A stretch of 64,000 bases of DNA from Promicromonospora iranensis (GTDB lineage: Bacteria; Actinomycetota; Actinomycetes; Actinomycetales; Cellulomonadaceae): the NCBI RefSeq assembly GCF_028994775.1, contig NZ_JAJQMN010000008.1, positions 62,001 through 126,000 on the forward strand, given 5' to 3'. Both the position numbers and the translations under genes were made by a program. Shown here one piece after another: positions 47,830 to 56,539 of this stretch (its first letter is position 1; each line of letters begins with the position of its first letter). Below the pieces are notes generated by a model that worked only from the letters and a program-made list of their open reading frames with translations, had not been told where the DNA came from and made no database searches.

Positions 47830-48132
47830 ATGACAGATACAGCATTCAGTGCAGTGATGTCCCGCCTGACGGCGCTCGACACGCTCTCGCTGCGAGTGAG
47901 TCAGGACTGGCTCGCGTTCGGCCTCGATCGGGTGGACGTGCTGGTCATCGACATTCTGACGGTCAGCGAGCTCACGGCCATGCCGCTGGTGAGCAAGCAC
48001 AGGCTGATCGCGGAGGACCCCGACCCCGGGAGGGAGCTGGGCCTGACGAGGGTGTGGACCGGCTGGCTCGGCGACGCCTCGGACGTTGTGCCGGTCGCCA
48101 TGCGGCTCACGCTGGCTCCGGGTGACGCCTGA
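47830..48132 (+). CDS. Hypothetical protein
   Basis: Not recognised. A 100-residue product, MTDTAFSAVMSRLTALDTLS..., with no signal peptide, membrane helix or known motif. CAAGG lies 5 bases before the ATG. The frame is open upstream to 47536, through the GNAT gene. Codon use is ordinary for the window. It lies between two minus-strand genes, and a minus-strand frame also spans it, so the call is moderate. Confidence 0.45.
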   Translation: MTDTAFSAVMSRLTALDTLSLRVSQDWLAFGLDRVDVLVIDILTVSELTAMPLVSKHRLIAEDPDPGRELGLTRVWTGWLGDASDVVPVAMRLTLAPGDA

Positions 48133-48163
48133 CGAGGCGGCCACCACCGGAGCGGCCTGAACC

Positions 48164-48646
48164 TCAGCGCGGCAGGTGTGCCTCGATCTCCTCGATGATC
48201 GCAGGGTCGTCCGGCAGGGTCTTCGGCGAGTACCGACGTACGCCGCCGCCGGGCAGGACCAGGAACTTCTCGAAGTTCCAGCGGATCTTGCCCGAGTGTC
48301 CTCCGGCGTCCTCGGTCTTCTTGAGCTCGACGTAGAGCGGGTGGGCGTGCCGCCCGTTCAGCCTGATCCTGTCGAGCACGGGGAACGTGACGCCGTAGGT
48401 CATGGAGCAGAACTCGGCGATCTTCTCGTTCGAGCTCAGCTCCTGCAGGAACTGGTTGCTGGGGAAGCCCAGCACGGTGAAACCCCGGTCCTGGTACTTC
48501 TTCTGCAGCCTCTCCAGGGTCTCGTACTGCGGCGCCAGGCCGCACCGCGAGGCCACGTTGACGACGAGCACCACCTCGTCCTTGTGCTCGGCCAGCGAGA
48601 TCTCGGTGCCGTCCATCGTGTGGAAGGGGATGTCGTAGAGGGTCAC
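48164..48646 (-). CDS. Glutathione peroxidase family protein
   Basis: Thiol peroxidase reducing hydrogen or lipid peroxides, 160 residues. The catalytic Cys35 lies in NVASRCGLAPQY; GFPSNQF (Gln) and KIRWNFEKFLV (Trp) complete the site. Actinobacteria mostly lack glutathione, so thioredoxin is the likely reductant (inference). GTG start 6 bases after GAGGAT on the minus strand. It is divergent from the pseudouridine synthase gene across 80 bases. Confidence 0.93.
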   Translation of the reverse strand: MTLYDIPFHTMDGTEISLAEHKDEVVLVVNVASRCGLAPQYETLERLQKKYQDRGFTVLGFPSNQFLQELSSNEKIAEFCSMTYGVTFPVLDRIRLNGRHAHPLYVELKKTEDAGGHSGKIRWNFEKFLVLPGGGVRRYSPKTLPDDPAIIEEIEAHLPR

Positions 48647-48726
48647 CCGCCCATCCTCTACCCGTTGTCCGGGTCGACGGAACCCTCCGGGACCGGCGGG
48701 CGCGCTCGGGAGGATAGGTTGATGGT

Positions 48727-49737
48727 GTGCGCACGCCTGGCCCCGCCAAGCACCGACCGCCGCTGCCCGTGCGGGACGGGCTCAACCCGACCCGGCTCGT
48801 GCTGCCCCACGACCCCGCGGTGGTCACGCGGTTCCCCCGTGCGCTCGACTACCTCCTGGACCGCTTCCGCGACGACGAGGCGCGCCTGCTCGAGAAGCTG
48901 GACCTCGGCGAGATCGTCACGGGCCACGGCGAGCCGCTCACCCCGACGACGCCGTACGAGCCGCGCGGCTTCCTCTACCTGTACCGCGACCCGCCCGCGC
49001 ACGAGGAGAGGATCCCGTTCGAGCCGGAGGTGCTGCATCGCGACGAGAACCTGCTGGTCGTGGACAAGCCGCACTTCCTCGCGACGATGCCACGCGGGCG
49101 GTGGGTACGGGAGACCGCCCTGGTCCGCCTCCGGGTCGCCCTGGACCTGCCCGAGCTCTCGCCGGCGCACCGGCTCGACCGCGGCACGGCGGGCGTGCTG
49201 GTCCTCACCGTGCGGCCGGAGGTGCGCGGTGCGTACCAGGAGGCGTTCGCCCGGCGCGAGGTACGCAAGGTCTACGAGGCGGTGGCGCCGCTGACGCTGT
49301 CGGACTGTGCGCCGCCGGACGCCGCCCGGGTCGCCCAGGGTGAACCCGTCACGCTCCGTAGCCGCATCGTGAAGCGGCGCGGCGTCACCCGGGCCGAGGA
49401 GGTGCCCGGCGAGCCGAACGCCGAGTCGCTCGTCACGCTCGCGGCGGCCGACGAGGCGCGGGGCCTGGGCCTCTACCGCCTCGAGCCGCACACCGGCAAG
49501 ACCCACCAGCTCCGGCTGCACATGGCGTCGCTCGGACTGCCGATCCTGCACGACCCGTTCTGGCCGGCGCTCCGCGACAGTGATCCGGACGACTTCGACC
49601 GCCCGCTGCAGCTCCTGTCCCGGTCCCTCGAGCTCACCGACCCGCTGTCCGGACGGCCCCGCCGTTTCGAGTCCCGCAGGACCCTGAGCGAGTGGGGACC
49701 CCCGGACGGGCGCCAGGTGCGAGAATCGGTGCGATGA
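48727..49737 (+). CDS. RluA-family pseudouridine synthase
   Basis: RNA pseudouridine synthase of 336 residues, acting on rRNA or tRNA. The catalytic motif PAHRLDRGTAGVLVL is clear, as are LLVVDKPHFLATMP and LEPHTGKTHQLRLHM. There is no S4 domain. The GTG start lies 6 bases after TAGGTT, suggesting a leaderless message. Its TGA overlaps the ATG of alr, so the two are coupled. Which RNA site it modifies is unknown. Confidence 0.9.
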   Translation: MRTPGPAKHRPPLPVRDGLNPTRLVLPHDPAVVTRFPRALDYLLDRFRDDEARLLEKLDLGEIVTGHGEPLTPTTPYEPRGFLYLYRDPPAHEERIPFEPEVLHRDENLLVVDKPHFLATMPRGRWVRETALVRLRVALDLPELSPAHRLDRGTAGVLVLTVRPEVRGAYQEAFARREVRKVYEAVAPLTLSDCAPPDAARVAQGEPVTLRSRIVKRRGVTRAEEVPGEPNAESLVTLAAADEARGLGLYRLEPHTGKTHQLRLHMASLGLPILHDPFWPALRDSDPDDFDRPLQLLSRSLELTDPLSGRPRRFESRRTLSEWGPPDGRQVRESVR

Positions 49738-50969
49738 GCACCGCCCCCGATCACCCAGCCCGCGCCGTCGTCGATCTCGACGCGATCCGCGACAACGTGC
49801 GCGCCCTGCGGGCGACCGCCCCGACCGCGCAGGTCATGGCAGTCGTCAAGGCAGACGCGTACGGACACGGGCTGGCCCCGGCGGCCCGGGCGGCGCTCGC
49901 GGGCGGCGCGACCTGGATCGGCGTGGCGCACGGCGCGGAGGCGCTGGCGGTCCGTGCCGCCGTCGGACCCGGGCATCGGATCCTGACCTGGCTCTACGCG
50001 CCCGGCGCCCCGTTCGCCGACCTGATCCGCAACGACGTCGACGTGGCGGTCGCGGCCGCCTGGGCCCTCGACGAGGTGGCCGACGGCGCCCGCGCCGCCG
50101 GCCGGACCGCCCGCGTGCACCTCAAGGTCGACACCGGGCTCGGCCGCAACGGGATCATGCCGGACGACCTGCCGGCCGTCCTCGACCGGGCAGCCGCGCT
50201 GCAGGCCGAGGGCGCGCTCGCGGTCGTCGGACTCATGTCGCACCTCGCCCTCGCGGACGAGCCCGACGACCCGTCGGTGAAGATGCAGACCCATGTCTTC
50301 GAGGACGCGATCCGCACCGTCGAGGCGGCCGGCATGCCCCTCGAGGTGCGGCACATCGCCAACTCCGCGGCGACCCTCACCAACCCGTCCGCCCACTACG
50401 ACCTGGTGCGCCCCGGCATCGCCGTCTACGGCCTGTCGCCGGTACCGCACCTGGGGGCGCCGGGCGACTACGGCCTGCGCCCGGCCATGACGCTGGAGGC
50501 CCGGCTCGCCACCGTCAAGCGCGTGCCGGCGGGGCACGGCGTCTCGTACGGCCACTTCTACACCACCACGCAGGACACGGTGCTCGGTGTGATCCCGCTC
50601 GGGTACGGAGACGGGATCCCGCGGCACGCGTCCGGCGGCTCTCTCGGCCCCGGCGGCCCGGTCCTGGTGGGCGGGGCCGTGGACGACGTCGCGGCAGCCG
50701 GGGCCGGCCTCGGCACCGCCCGCGTGCTGCGCATCGCCGGCCGGGTGTGCATGGATCAGGTGATCCTCGACCTCGGCCCGTACGCTCCGGAACAGGCCGG
50801 TGACGTGGTCACGCTGTTCGGGGCGTCGGACGGGCTGGCCCGCGCCGGCGCACCCAACGCCGAGGACTGGGCGCAGGCCGCCGGCACCATCAGCTACGAG
50901 ATCGTGACGCGCCTCGGGGCGCGCGTGCCCCGCGTGTACGCGGGCACGGCAGGAAGGGAGACCGCGTGA
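49734..50969 (+). CDS. alr: Alanine racemase
   Basis: PLP enzyme making D-alanine for peptidoglycan. The product is 411 residues, a little longer than usual. The PLP lysine is Lys39 in VVKADAYGHG and the second catalytic base Tyr272 in GHGVSYGHFY. The ATG overlaps the previous stop by 4 bases and a GAGAAT box ends 7 bases upstream, so it could be coupled or have its own leaderless start. tsaE follows with a GTGA overlap, as in other actinobacteria. Confidence 0.95.
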   Translation: MSTAPDHPARAVVDLDAIRDNVRALRATAPTAQVMAVVKADAYGHGLAPAARAALAGGATWIGVAHGAEALAVRAAVGPGHRILTWLYAPGAPFADLIRNDVDVAVAAAWALDEVADGARAAGRTARVHLKVDTGLGRNGIMPDDLPAVLDRAAALQAEGALAVVGLMSHLALADEPDDPSVKMQTHVFEDAIRTVEAAGMPLEVRHIANSAATLTNPSAHYDLVRPGIAVYGLSPVPHLGAPGDYGLRPAMTLEARLATVKRVPAGHGVSYGHFYTTTQDTVLGVIPLGYGDGIPRHASGGSLGPGGPVLVGGAVDDVAAAGAGLGTARVLRIAGRVCMDQVILDLGPYAPEQAGDVVTLFGASDGLARAGAPNAEDWAQAAGTISYEIVTRLGARVPRVYAGTAGRETA

Positions 50970-51538
50970 GCGGGGCAACAGGAGAACAGGGCGACATCAC
51001 GACGTCGGAGGTGGTGACGCTGGAGCTGCCCGACGCCGAGGCGACGCGCGCGCTGGGTGCGGCCCTCGCGGGCGAGCTCCGCGCCGGGGACCTGGTGATC
51101 CTCACGGGCGACCTCGGCGCCGGCAAGACGACCCTGACCCAGGGCATCGGTGCCACGCTGCGCGTGCGCGGCCAGGTCGCCTCGCCGACCTTCATCGTGG
51201 CGCGGGAGCACCCTCCGCTGCCGCGTGCCGACGGGACCAGCGGCCCCGGCCTGGTGCACGTCGACGCCTACCGCCTCGGTGGGCTGAGCGAGCTCGACGC
51301 GCTCGATCTGGACTCGTCCCTCGCGGACACCGTGACGGTGGTGGAGTGGGGCCGCGGGCTGGCCGAGGCGCTCGCGGACGACCGGCTGGAGATCGACCTG
51401 GAACGCCCGCGGGGCGCGCCGTCGTTCGACCCCGGTGCCGCCATGGAGGAGGACCCGGAGGCAGGGACCCGTACCGCGACGATCCGCGCCGTCGGGCAGC
51501 GCTGGGCCGGCATCGATCTGGGCGCCCTGCTGGGCTGA
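50966..51538 (+). CDS. tsaE: tRNA threonylcarbamoyladenosine biosynthesis ATPase TsaE
   Basis: ATPase of the t6A37 tRNA-modification complex, partner of TsaB and TsaD. The P-loop GDLGAGKTT is at residues 48-56, followed by GQVASPTFIV and the HVDAYRLGG motif. The product is 190 residues, somewhat longer than the usual 150-160, with about 35 extra residues at the C-terminal side. GTG start overlapping the alr stop by 4 bases. Confidence 0.94.
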   Translation: MSGATGEQGDITTSEVVTLELPDAEATRALGAALAGELRAGDLVILTGDLGAGKTTLTQGIGATLRVRGQVASPTFIVAREHPPLPRADGTSGPGLVHVDAYRLGGLSELDALDLDSSLADTVTVVEWGRGLAEALADDRLEIDLERPRGAPSFDPGAAMEEDPEAGTRTATIRAVGQRWAGIDLGALLG

Positions 51539-51573
51539 GGCGCGTCGCGCGACCGGCGTAATACCCTGGTCAC

Positions 51574-52341
51574 GTGGCCGTTCTCGCTCTCGATACTTCA
51601 GCAGCCGTCGCCGTCTCCCTCGTCGACGAGGACGGAGCGCGCCTCGCGTCCCGCACCTCGGACGAGCGCCGCAGGCACGCCGAGTCGCTCGCACCCTTGA
51701 TCGAGGAGGTTCTCGCCGAGGCAGGGGTCGAGCCCAGCGGCCTGACCGCCGTCGTCGCAGGCACGGGACCCGCCCCGTTCACGGGCCTGCGCGTCGGGCT
51801 CGTCACGGCGCGGACGCTCGCGCTCACGATCGGCGTCCCGGTGCTGGGTGTGCCGAGCCTCGACGCGCTGGCCGTGCAGGCCGTCAGCGACCTCGGGCTG
51901 CGGTCGGGCGCGGAGATCCTCGCGACCTCCGACGCGCGCCGCAAGGAGGTCTACTGGGCCCGGTACCGCGTGATCTCGCACGAGGGACCGCACGGTGTCC
52001 CGGTGGTGGAGCGACTGGCAGGGCCGGACGTCGACCGGGCGGGTTTCGTCGCGCAGGCGCAGCTCGCCGCACCCGACACGGAGGACGGGCAGCTGCCCGT
52101 CGTGGTCGGCGAGGGGGCGATGCTCTACCCGGAGTTCCTCCCCGTGGCCGACGACGCACCCCTGGTCCCCGACGCGACGGTCCTGGCCCGGCTCGCGCTC
52201 GTCCGTCGCGAGGCGGACGAGGAACAGCCCGCTGAGCCCTTGTACCTGCGCCGTCCGGACGTGCACGAGCCGGGACGGGTCCCGACGGGCGCGACCACCG
52301 GTTCGGGTGCGACCACCGGTGCGGCCGGGGGTGTCGCATGA
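51574..52341 (+). CDS. tsaB: tRNA threonylcarbamoyladenosine biosynthesis protein TsaB
   Basis: Non-catalytic ASKHA-fold partner of TsaD in t6A synthesis. The product is 255 residues, GTG start, beginning MAVLALDTSAAVAVSL, with GTGPAPFTGLRVGLVTARTLA typical of TsaB. TAATACCCT lies just before the start, so a separate start of transcription is possible. A Thr/Gly repeat (GATTGSGATTGA) ends the protein. rimI overlaps by 4 bases. Confidence 0.93.
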   Translation: MAVLALDTSAAVAVSLVDEDGARLASRTSDERRRHAESLAPLIEEVLAEAGVEPSGLTAVVAGTGPAPFTGLRVGLVTARTLALTIGVPVLGVPSLDALAVQAVSDLGLRSGAEILATSDARRKEVYWARYRVISHEGPHGVPVVERLAGPDVDRAGFVAQAQLAAPDTEDGQLPVVVGEGAMLYPEFLPVADDAPLVPDATVLARLALVRREADEEQPAEPLYLRRPDVHEPGRVPTGATTGSGATTGAAGGVA

Positions 52342-52901
52342 TCACCGAGGTGCGGCTCCGACCGCTGCGGAACGCCGACTTCGACCGCGTGCTGGAGCTG
52401 GAGCGTCAGCTGTTCGGCCGGGGGGCCTGGACCTACGGGATGCTCGCCGACGAGCTCGCCGGCCTCGGCCGCTGGTACATCGTGGCGGAGCCGGAGCGGC
52501 TCGACCGGGCGGGGGAGCAGCCCGTCGTCGGCTACGCGGGCCTGTGGTTCGACGGCGACGTCACGCAGATCATGACCATCGGCGTCGACCCGGCCGCGCA
52601 GCGGCACGGGGTGGGCCGGCAGCTCATGGCCGCGCTGCTCGAACGGTCCCGCAAGGTCAAGGCCGAGGCGGTGCTGCTGGAGGTGCGCGTCGACAACACG
52701 CCGGCCATCGAGCTGTACCGGGAGCTCGGGTTCGAGATCCTCGGCGTGCGCAAGCGCTACTACCAGCCGGAGAACGTGGACGCGTACACCATGCGCCTCG
52801 ACCTGTCCGTCGCCGCCGACGACACGGCGGACGCACCGGTGGGCGCCCCGGTCGACGCTCCTGACGACGCACCGGGCGACGCACCGGGCGACGCGGCATG
52901 A
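52338..52901 (+). CDS. rimI: Ribosomal-protein-S18-alanine N-acetyltransferase-like GNAT protein
   Basis: N-alpha-acetyltransferase of the RimI family, 187 residues. The GNAT core shows VTQIMTIGVDPAAQRHGVGR (acetyl-CoA loop), then VRVDNTPAIELYRELGFEI and KRYYQPENVDAYTM, the usual RimI end. A tail of about 30 residues consists of Asp/Ala/Pro repeats. ATGA overlap with tsaB. In relatives rimI is followed by tsaD; here a rhodanese gene follows. Confidence 0.92.
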   Translation: MITEVRLRPLRNADFDRVLELERQLFGRGAWTYGMLADELAGLGRWYIVAEPERLDRAGEQPVVGYAGLWFDGDVTQIMTIGVDPAAQRHGVGRQLMAALLERSRKVKAEAVLLEVRVDNTPAIELYRELGFEILGVRKRYYQPENVDAYTMRLDLSVAADDTADAPVGAPVDAPDDAPGDAPGDAA

Positions 52902-53851
52902 GGGAACGAGTTCTGGTGGGCGCCGCCGCGCTGGCCGACGACCTGCAGATCGGCCCGGGGGCGGACCCGGTCGAGGGGCGCCCCGTCGTTCTCGACGTCC
53001 GGTGGGCGCTCGGCATGACCGACGGTCACGACCAGTACCGTGCGGGCCACCTCCCGGGTGCCGTGTACGTGGACCTGGAGACCGAGCTCGCCGCGCACGC
53101 GTCGCCGGCCGCGGGGCGGCACCCGCTGCCCTCGGCGTCGGCGTTCCAGCAGGCCGCGCGCCGCTGGGGCGTCTCGGCGGGTTCACGCGTCGTCGTCTAC
53201 GACTCCGTCGGTGGCACCTCCGCGGCCCGCGCCTGGTGGCTCCTGCGCTACTTCGGCGTACCCGACGTGCGCATCCTCGACGGTGGCCTCGCGGCCTGGA
53301 CCGCGGAGGGCCTCGCCCTCGAACCGGGTGACGTCACGCCGGAGCCGGGCGACGTCGTCGTGCGGCCGGGCGGGATGCCCGTCCTGGACGCGGACGAGGC
53401 AGCAGCCCTGGCCGGCGGCGAGGGCGTGCTCCTGGACGCCCGTGCCGCCGAGCGCTTCCGCGGCGAGGTGGAGCCCGTGGACCCGAAGGCCGGGCACATC
53501 CCGGGTGCGGCCAGCGCGCCGACCACCGAGAACCTGCGCGAGGACGGCCGCTTCCTGTCGACGGCGGAGCTGAAGCGGCGGTTCGGCGGGCTGGGGGTCT
53601 CGACCGGTTCGACCAGCGGTGGGGCGGGCTCGACCAGCGGGTCCGGCGGCACCGGCGGATCAGGCGGGTCCAGCGACGACGACGCGGGCTCCTCGACCGG
53701 CCGGCCCATCGGGGTGTACTGCGGCTCCGGCGTCACGGCAGCGCACCAGGTGGCCGCGCTCGCCGTCGCCGGCGTGGACGCGGCCCTGTACCCCGGCTCG
53801 TGGTCGCAGTGGTCGAACGACCCGGGGCGCGAGGTCGCGACCGGCGAGTAG
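52898..53851 (+). CDS. Sulfurtransferase (tandem rhodanese)
   Basis: Two rhodanese domains, 317 residues, probably a thiosulfate or mercaptopyruvate sulfurtransferase. The N-terminal inactive domain has VVLDVRWAL, YRAGHLPGAVYVDLE and ILDGGLAAW; the C-terminal domain has the catalytic loop YCGSGVTAAH. A Gly/Ser/Thr-rich insertion of about 35 residues lies just before the catalytic strand, an unusual place. It overlaps rimI by 4 bases and separates rimI from tsaD. No signal peptide was seen. Confidence 0.9.
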   Translation: MRERVLVGAAALADDLQIGPGADPVEGRPVVLDVRWALGMTDGHDQYRAGHLPGAVYVDLETELAAHASPAAGRHPLPSASAFQQAARRWGVSAGSRVVVYDSVGGTSAARAWWLLRYFGVPDVRILDGGLAAWTAEGLALEPGDVTPEPGDVVVRPGGMPVLDADEAAALAGGEGVLLDARAAERFRGEVEPVDPKAGHIPGAASAPTTENLREDGRFLSTAELKRRFGGLGVSTGSTSGGAGSTSGSGGTGGSGGSSDDDAGSSTGRPIGVYCGSGVTAAHQVAALAVAGVDAALYPGSWSQWSNDPGREVATGE

Positions 53852-53866
53852 CGACCGGTCCGGTGC

Positions 53867-54589
53867 TCAGCGCGCGGCGCGCTCCTCGCTGAGCACCGTG
53901 ATCTTCTGCCACACCTTGCGCGACATGCCCATGGTGAGCGTCTCGATGGTCGACACCGTGTTCAGCACGATGTCGTCCTGCGACTCCTCGGCGCACAGTG
54001 CCGCGGCCTTGCTCACGAGGGACAGGAGCTCGGTGCAGTACTCCAGGTAGTACTCGATCTGCTCGGGCGTGAGGCCGACGTCGGCGCCGTCGGTCCCGCC
54101 CAAGAAGGCGTCCCGGAGGCTCTCCGGCTCCTTGGTGAGCTGGTGCATGTCGATGATGTGCGCCAGGGAGCGCAGCCGGTGCAGCTTGGCCAGCAGGTCG
54201 GACCGCTGGACGCGCTCCGGGAACGAGTGCAGCAGCACGACGGCGATGGCGACGAACACGATGTCGTTCACCGCGCTCTCGATGAGCGGGAGCCAGTCGA
54301 GGCCGTTGTCCGGGGCGTCGGTGAACGCCGATTCGACCGCGAAGCCGAAGGCGAACAGGGCGACCAGCACCACGATGCCGATCACCGTCTGGGACCCGGC
54401 GCGGACGAGGCGGCTGCGCCGGCGGGACCCGGCGGACGTGTCCGCCACCTGCTCGGTCAGGGAGACGAGCTCCTGAGCGACCCGGTGGATGCCCCGCTCA
54501 GGGAACCGGGCGCCGATGCGGTCGCGCAGGCGGCGAGCCGTCTCGATGACAGGGACGGGCTCGAGCTTCTCCAGCGTTCTGTCGGGCAC
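53867..54589 (-). CDS. Hypothetical membrane protein with two helices
   Basis: Not recognised. The 240-residue product has a charged N-terminal helical part (about 75 residues), two hydrophobic segments (VIGIVVLVALFAFGFAVES and DIVFVAIAVVLLHSF) and a long charged helical C-terminal part. GTG 54589 is preferred over ATG 54628 because TACGCT ends 7 bases before it. It sits between the rhodanese and tsaD genes, convergent with the former. Confidence 0.72.
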   Translation of the reverse strand: MPDRTLEKLEPVPVIETARRLRDRIGARFPERGIHRVAQELVSLTEQVADTSAGSRRRSRLVRAGSQTVIGIVVLVALFAFGFAVESAFTDAPDNGLDWLPLIESAVNDIVFVAIAVVLLHSFPERVQRSDLLAKLHRLRSLAHIIDMHQLTKEPESLRDAFLGGTDGADVGLTPEQIEYYLEYCTELLSLVSKAAALCAEESQDDIVLNTVSTIETLTMGMSRKVWQKITVLSEERAAR

Positions 54590-54676
54590 GGGACGCAGCG
54601 TAGAGCCATCGGCGTGCCCTGCGGGCACATTTCAGCCGACGACTCCGGGCGGGCCCAACCCGCGGTCGCCGCGCGC

Positions 54677-55720
54677 TCAGACGGTGATGGTCGTGAGCGG
54701 CATCGACGAGTCCACCGGGATGTCCAGGCTGCTCGGCGCGACCCCCGCGCGCACGACGGCGGAGCCCAGCGCCGCGATCATCGCGCCGTTGTCGGTGCAG
54801 TAGCGGATCGGAGGGATCCGCAGGTCGATCCCGGCCTCGGCACAGCGCTTGGCCGCCATCTCCCGCAGCTGGCTGTTGGCCGAGAACCCGCCGCCGATCA
54901 CCAGCGTGTCCACACCGTGCTTGTGGCAGGCGGCGATGGTCTTGGCGGTGAGGACGTCGGCGACGGCCTCCGCGAACGACGCCGCGACGTCGTGCACGGG
55001 GATGGCCTGCCCTGCGTCGGTACGCGCCTCGACCCAGCGGGCGACCGCCGTCTTGAGGCCGGAGAAGGAGAAGTCGTAGGCGTGCTTGGCCTGGTCCTTC
55101 GCGGCGGTGAGGCCCCGGGGGAAGCGGATCGCGGTGGGGTCGCCCTCGCGTGCGAGCCGGTCCACGTGCGGGCCGCCGGGGTAGGGCAGCCCCAGCAGGC
55201 GGCCGACCTTGTCGAAGGCCTCGCCGGCGGCGTCGTCCAGGGTGGAGCCGAGCTCCGTGACGTCGGTGGCGATGTCGTCCACCATGAGCAGCGAGCTGTG
55301 GCCGCCGCTCACGACGAGTGCCATCGCCCGCTCCGGCAGCGGCCCGTCGACGAGCTGGTCCACGCAAGCGTGCCCGATGACGTGGTTGACGCCGTACAGC
55401 GGCTTGTTCAGGCCGATCGAGAGGGCCTTCGCGGCGGACGCCCCGATGGTGAGCGGCCCGACGAGGCCGGGTCCCGCCGTGACGGCGACCGCGTCGATCT
55501 CGGACAGGTCGACGTCAGCGTCACCGAGCGCCTTCTGGATGGTCGGGATCATCGCCTCGAGGTGGGCACGGCTGGCGACCTCGGGGATGATGCCGCCGTA
55601 GCGGGCGTGCTCTTCCATCGAGCTGGCGACGGCGTCGACCAACAGCTCGTTTCCACGGACCAGAGCGACACCGGTCTCGTCGCAAGAGGTCTCGATGCCG
55701 AGGACCAGGGGTTCTGCCAT
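54677..55720 (-). CDS. tsaD: tRNA N6-adenosine threonylcarbamoyltransferase TsaD
   Basis: Catalytic subunit that transfers the threonylcarbamoyl group to tRNA A37. The product is 347 residues: [16 protein letters not shown] at the N-terminus, [19 protein letters not shown], the metal His in [24 protein letters not shown] and [13 protein letters not shown]. The ATG lies 7 bases after TAGGCT on the minus strand. Its partners tsaE and tsaB are 2.3 kb away on the opposite strand, whereas all are usually collinear. Confidence 0.96.
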   Translation of the reverse strand: MAEPLVLGIETSCDETGVALVRGNELLVDAVASSMEEHARYGGIIPEVASRAHLEAMIPTIQKALGDADVDLSEIDAVAVTAGPGLVGPLTIGASAAKALSIGLNKPLYGVNHVIGHACVDQLVDGPLPERAMALVVSGGHSSLLMVDDIATDVTELGSTLDDAAGEAFDKVGRLLGLPYPGGPHVDRLAREGDPTAIRFPRGLTAAKDQAKHAYDFSFSGLKTAVARWVEARTDAGQAIPVHDVAASFAEAVADVLTAKTIAACHKHGVDTLVIGGGFSANSQLREMAAKRCAEAGIDLRIPPIRYCTDNGAMIAALGSAVVRAGVAPSSLDIPVDSSMPLTTITV

Positions 55721-55783
55721 GTGCTCCAGCCTAATTGGTCGCGGTGGTTCGGTGGTGTGCCGCCCTGTCGTGTGTCCGGCTTC

Positions 55784-55803
55784 ATAGTTGAAATCGGAAC
55801 TAT
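55784..55803. promoter_or_regulatory. Palindromic operator candidate upstream of the nitroreductase gene
   Basis: ATAGTT (55784-55789) and AACTAT (55798-55803) form a 6-8-6 palindrome, 29 bases before the start codon, overlapping a TTGAAA box. The shape fits a dimeric regulator such as MarR or HxlR, but no regulator is encoded nearby. Confidence 0.5.
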
Positions 55804-55831
55804 CGCTAGGGGCAACCTTGTTGGCACCGGC

Positions 55832-56446
55832 ATGACCGAGACTCTTGAGGCTTCAGGCCTCGCCATCGACGACGCGACCGCCGACCGCCTGTTCCGCACG
55901 GCGCGCACCGTGACGACGTTCGCCGAGTCCGACGTGACCGACGAGCAGCTCGCTGCCGTCTACGACCTCATCAAGTGGGGCCCCACCTCGATGAACGTCA
56001 GCCCCCTGCGGGTGCTGGTCGTCCGCACGCCGGAAGCGCGTCGGCGCCTCGTCGCGAACATGCCCGAGGGCAACCAGGAGCGCGTGGCGAACGCGCCTGT
56101 CACCCTCGTGCTCGCGTACGACCCCGAATTCCACGAGCGCCTCGACGTACTGGTCCCGCACATGCCGGGCGCCCGCGACATGTTCGCGGCCGACGACGAG
56201 GCGCGGGCCTCCGCCGCGCGGACCAACGCGCTGCTGCAGGCCGGCTACCTGATCGTGGGCCTGCGGGCCGCGGGCCTGTCGGCCGGGCCGATGCACGGCA
56301 TCTACGACGGTATCGACGCGGAGTTCTTCGGCGAGAACGGCTGGAAGGGCTTCCTCGTCGTCAACGTCAGCTCGGCCGAGGGCGCCGACACCAGCCGGCC
56401 CCGTGCTCCGCGCCTCGAGTTCGACGAGGTCTCGCAGGTCGTCTGA
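55832..56446 (+). CDS. Nitroreductase-family protein, malonic semialdehyde reductase (RutE)-like
   Basis: FMN-dependent reductase of 204 residues. [38 protein letters not shown] and [17 protein letters not shown] are typical of the RutE/HadB group, which reduces malonic semialdehyde or quinone-like substrates. No other pyrimidine-degradation gene is nearby, so the substrate is uncertain. The ATG at 55832 has no ribosome site in the last 15 bases. A 20-bp palindrome lies upstream. Confidence 0.88.
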   Translation: MTETLEASGLAIDDATADRLFRTARTVTTFAESDVTDEQLAAVYDLIKWGPTSMNVSPLRVLVVRTPEARRRLVANMPEGNQERVANAPVTLVLAYDPEFHERLDVLVPHMPGARDMFAADDEARASAARTNALLQAGYLIVGLRAAGLSAGPMHGIYDGIDAEFFGENGWKGFLVVNVSSAEGADTSRPRAPRLEFDEVSQVV

Positions 56447-56464
56447 CCCGACGTCGCTCCCGTC

Positions 56465-56508
56465 GGCCGAGCCTGTCGAGACCTCACCAGGTCTCGACAA
56501 GCTCGACC
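56465..56508. terminator. GTCGAGACC palindrome between convergent genes
   Basis: GGCCGAGCCTGTCGAGACCT (56465-56484) pairs with 56489-56508 with two mismatches over a 4-base loop. It lies between the nitroreductase gene and the convergent GCS2 gene and can terminate both. It shares sequence with the elements at 26772-26808 and 63131-63179. Confidence 0.75.
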
Positions 56509-56539
56509 ACTGGTCTTGCTCGACCAACGGTGAGGCCGG

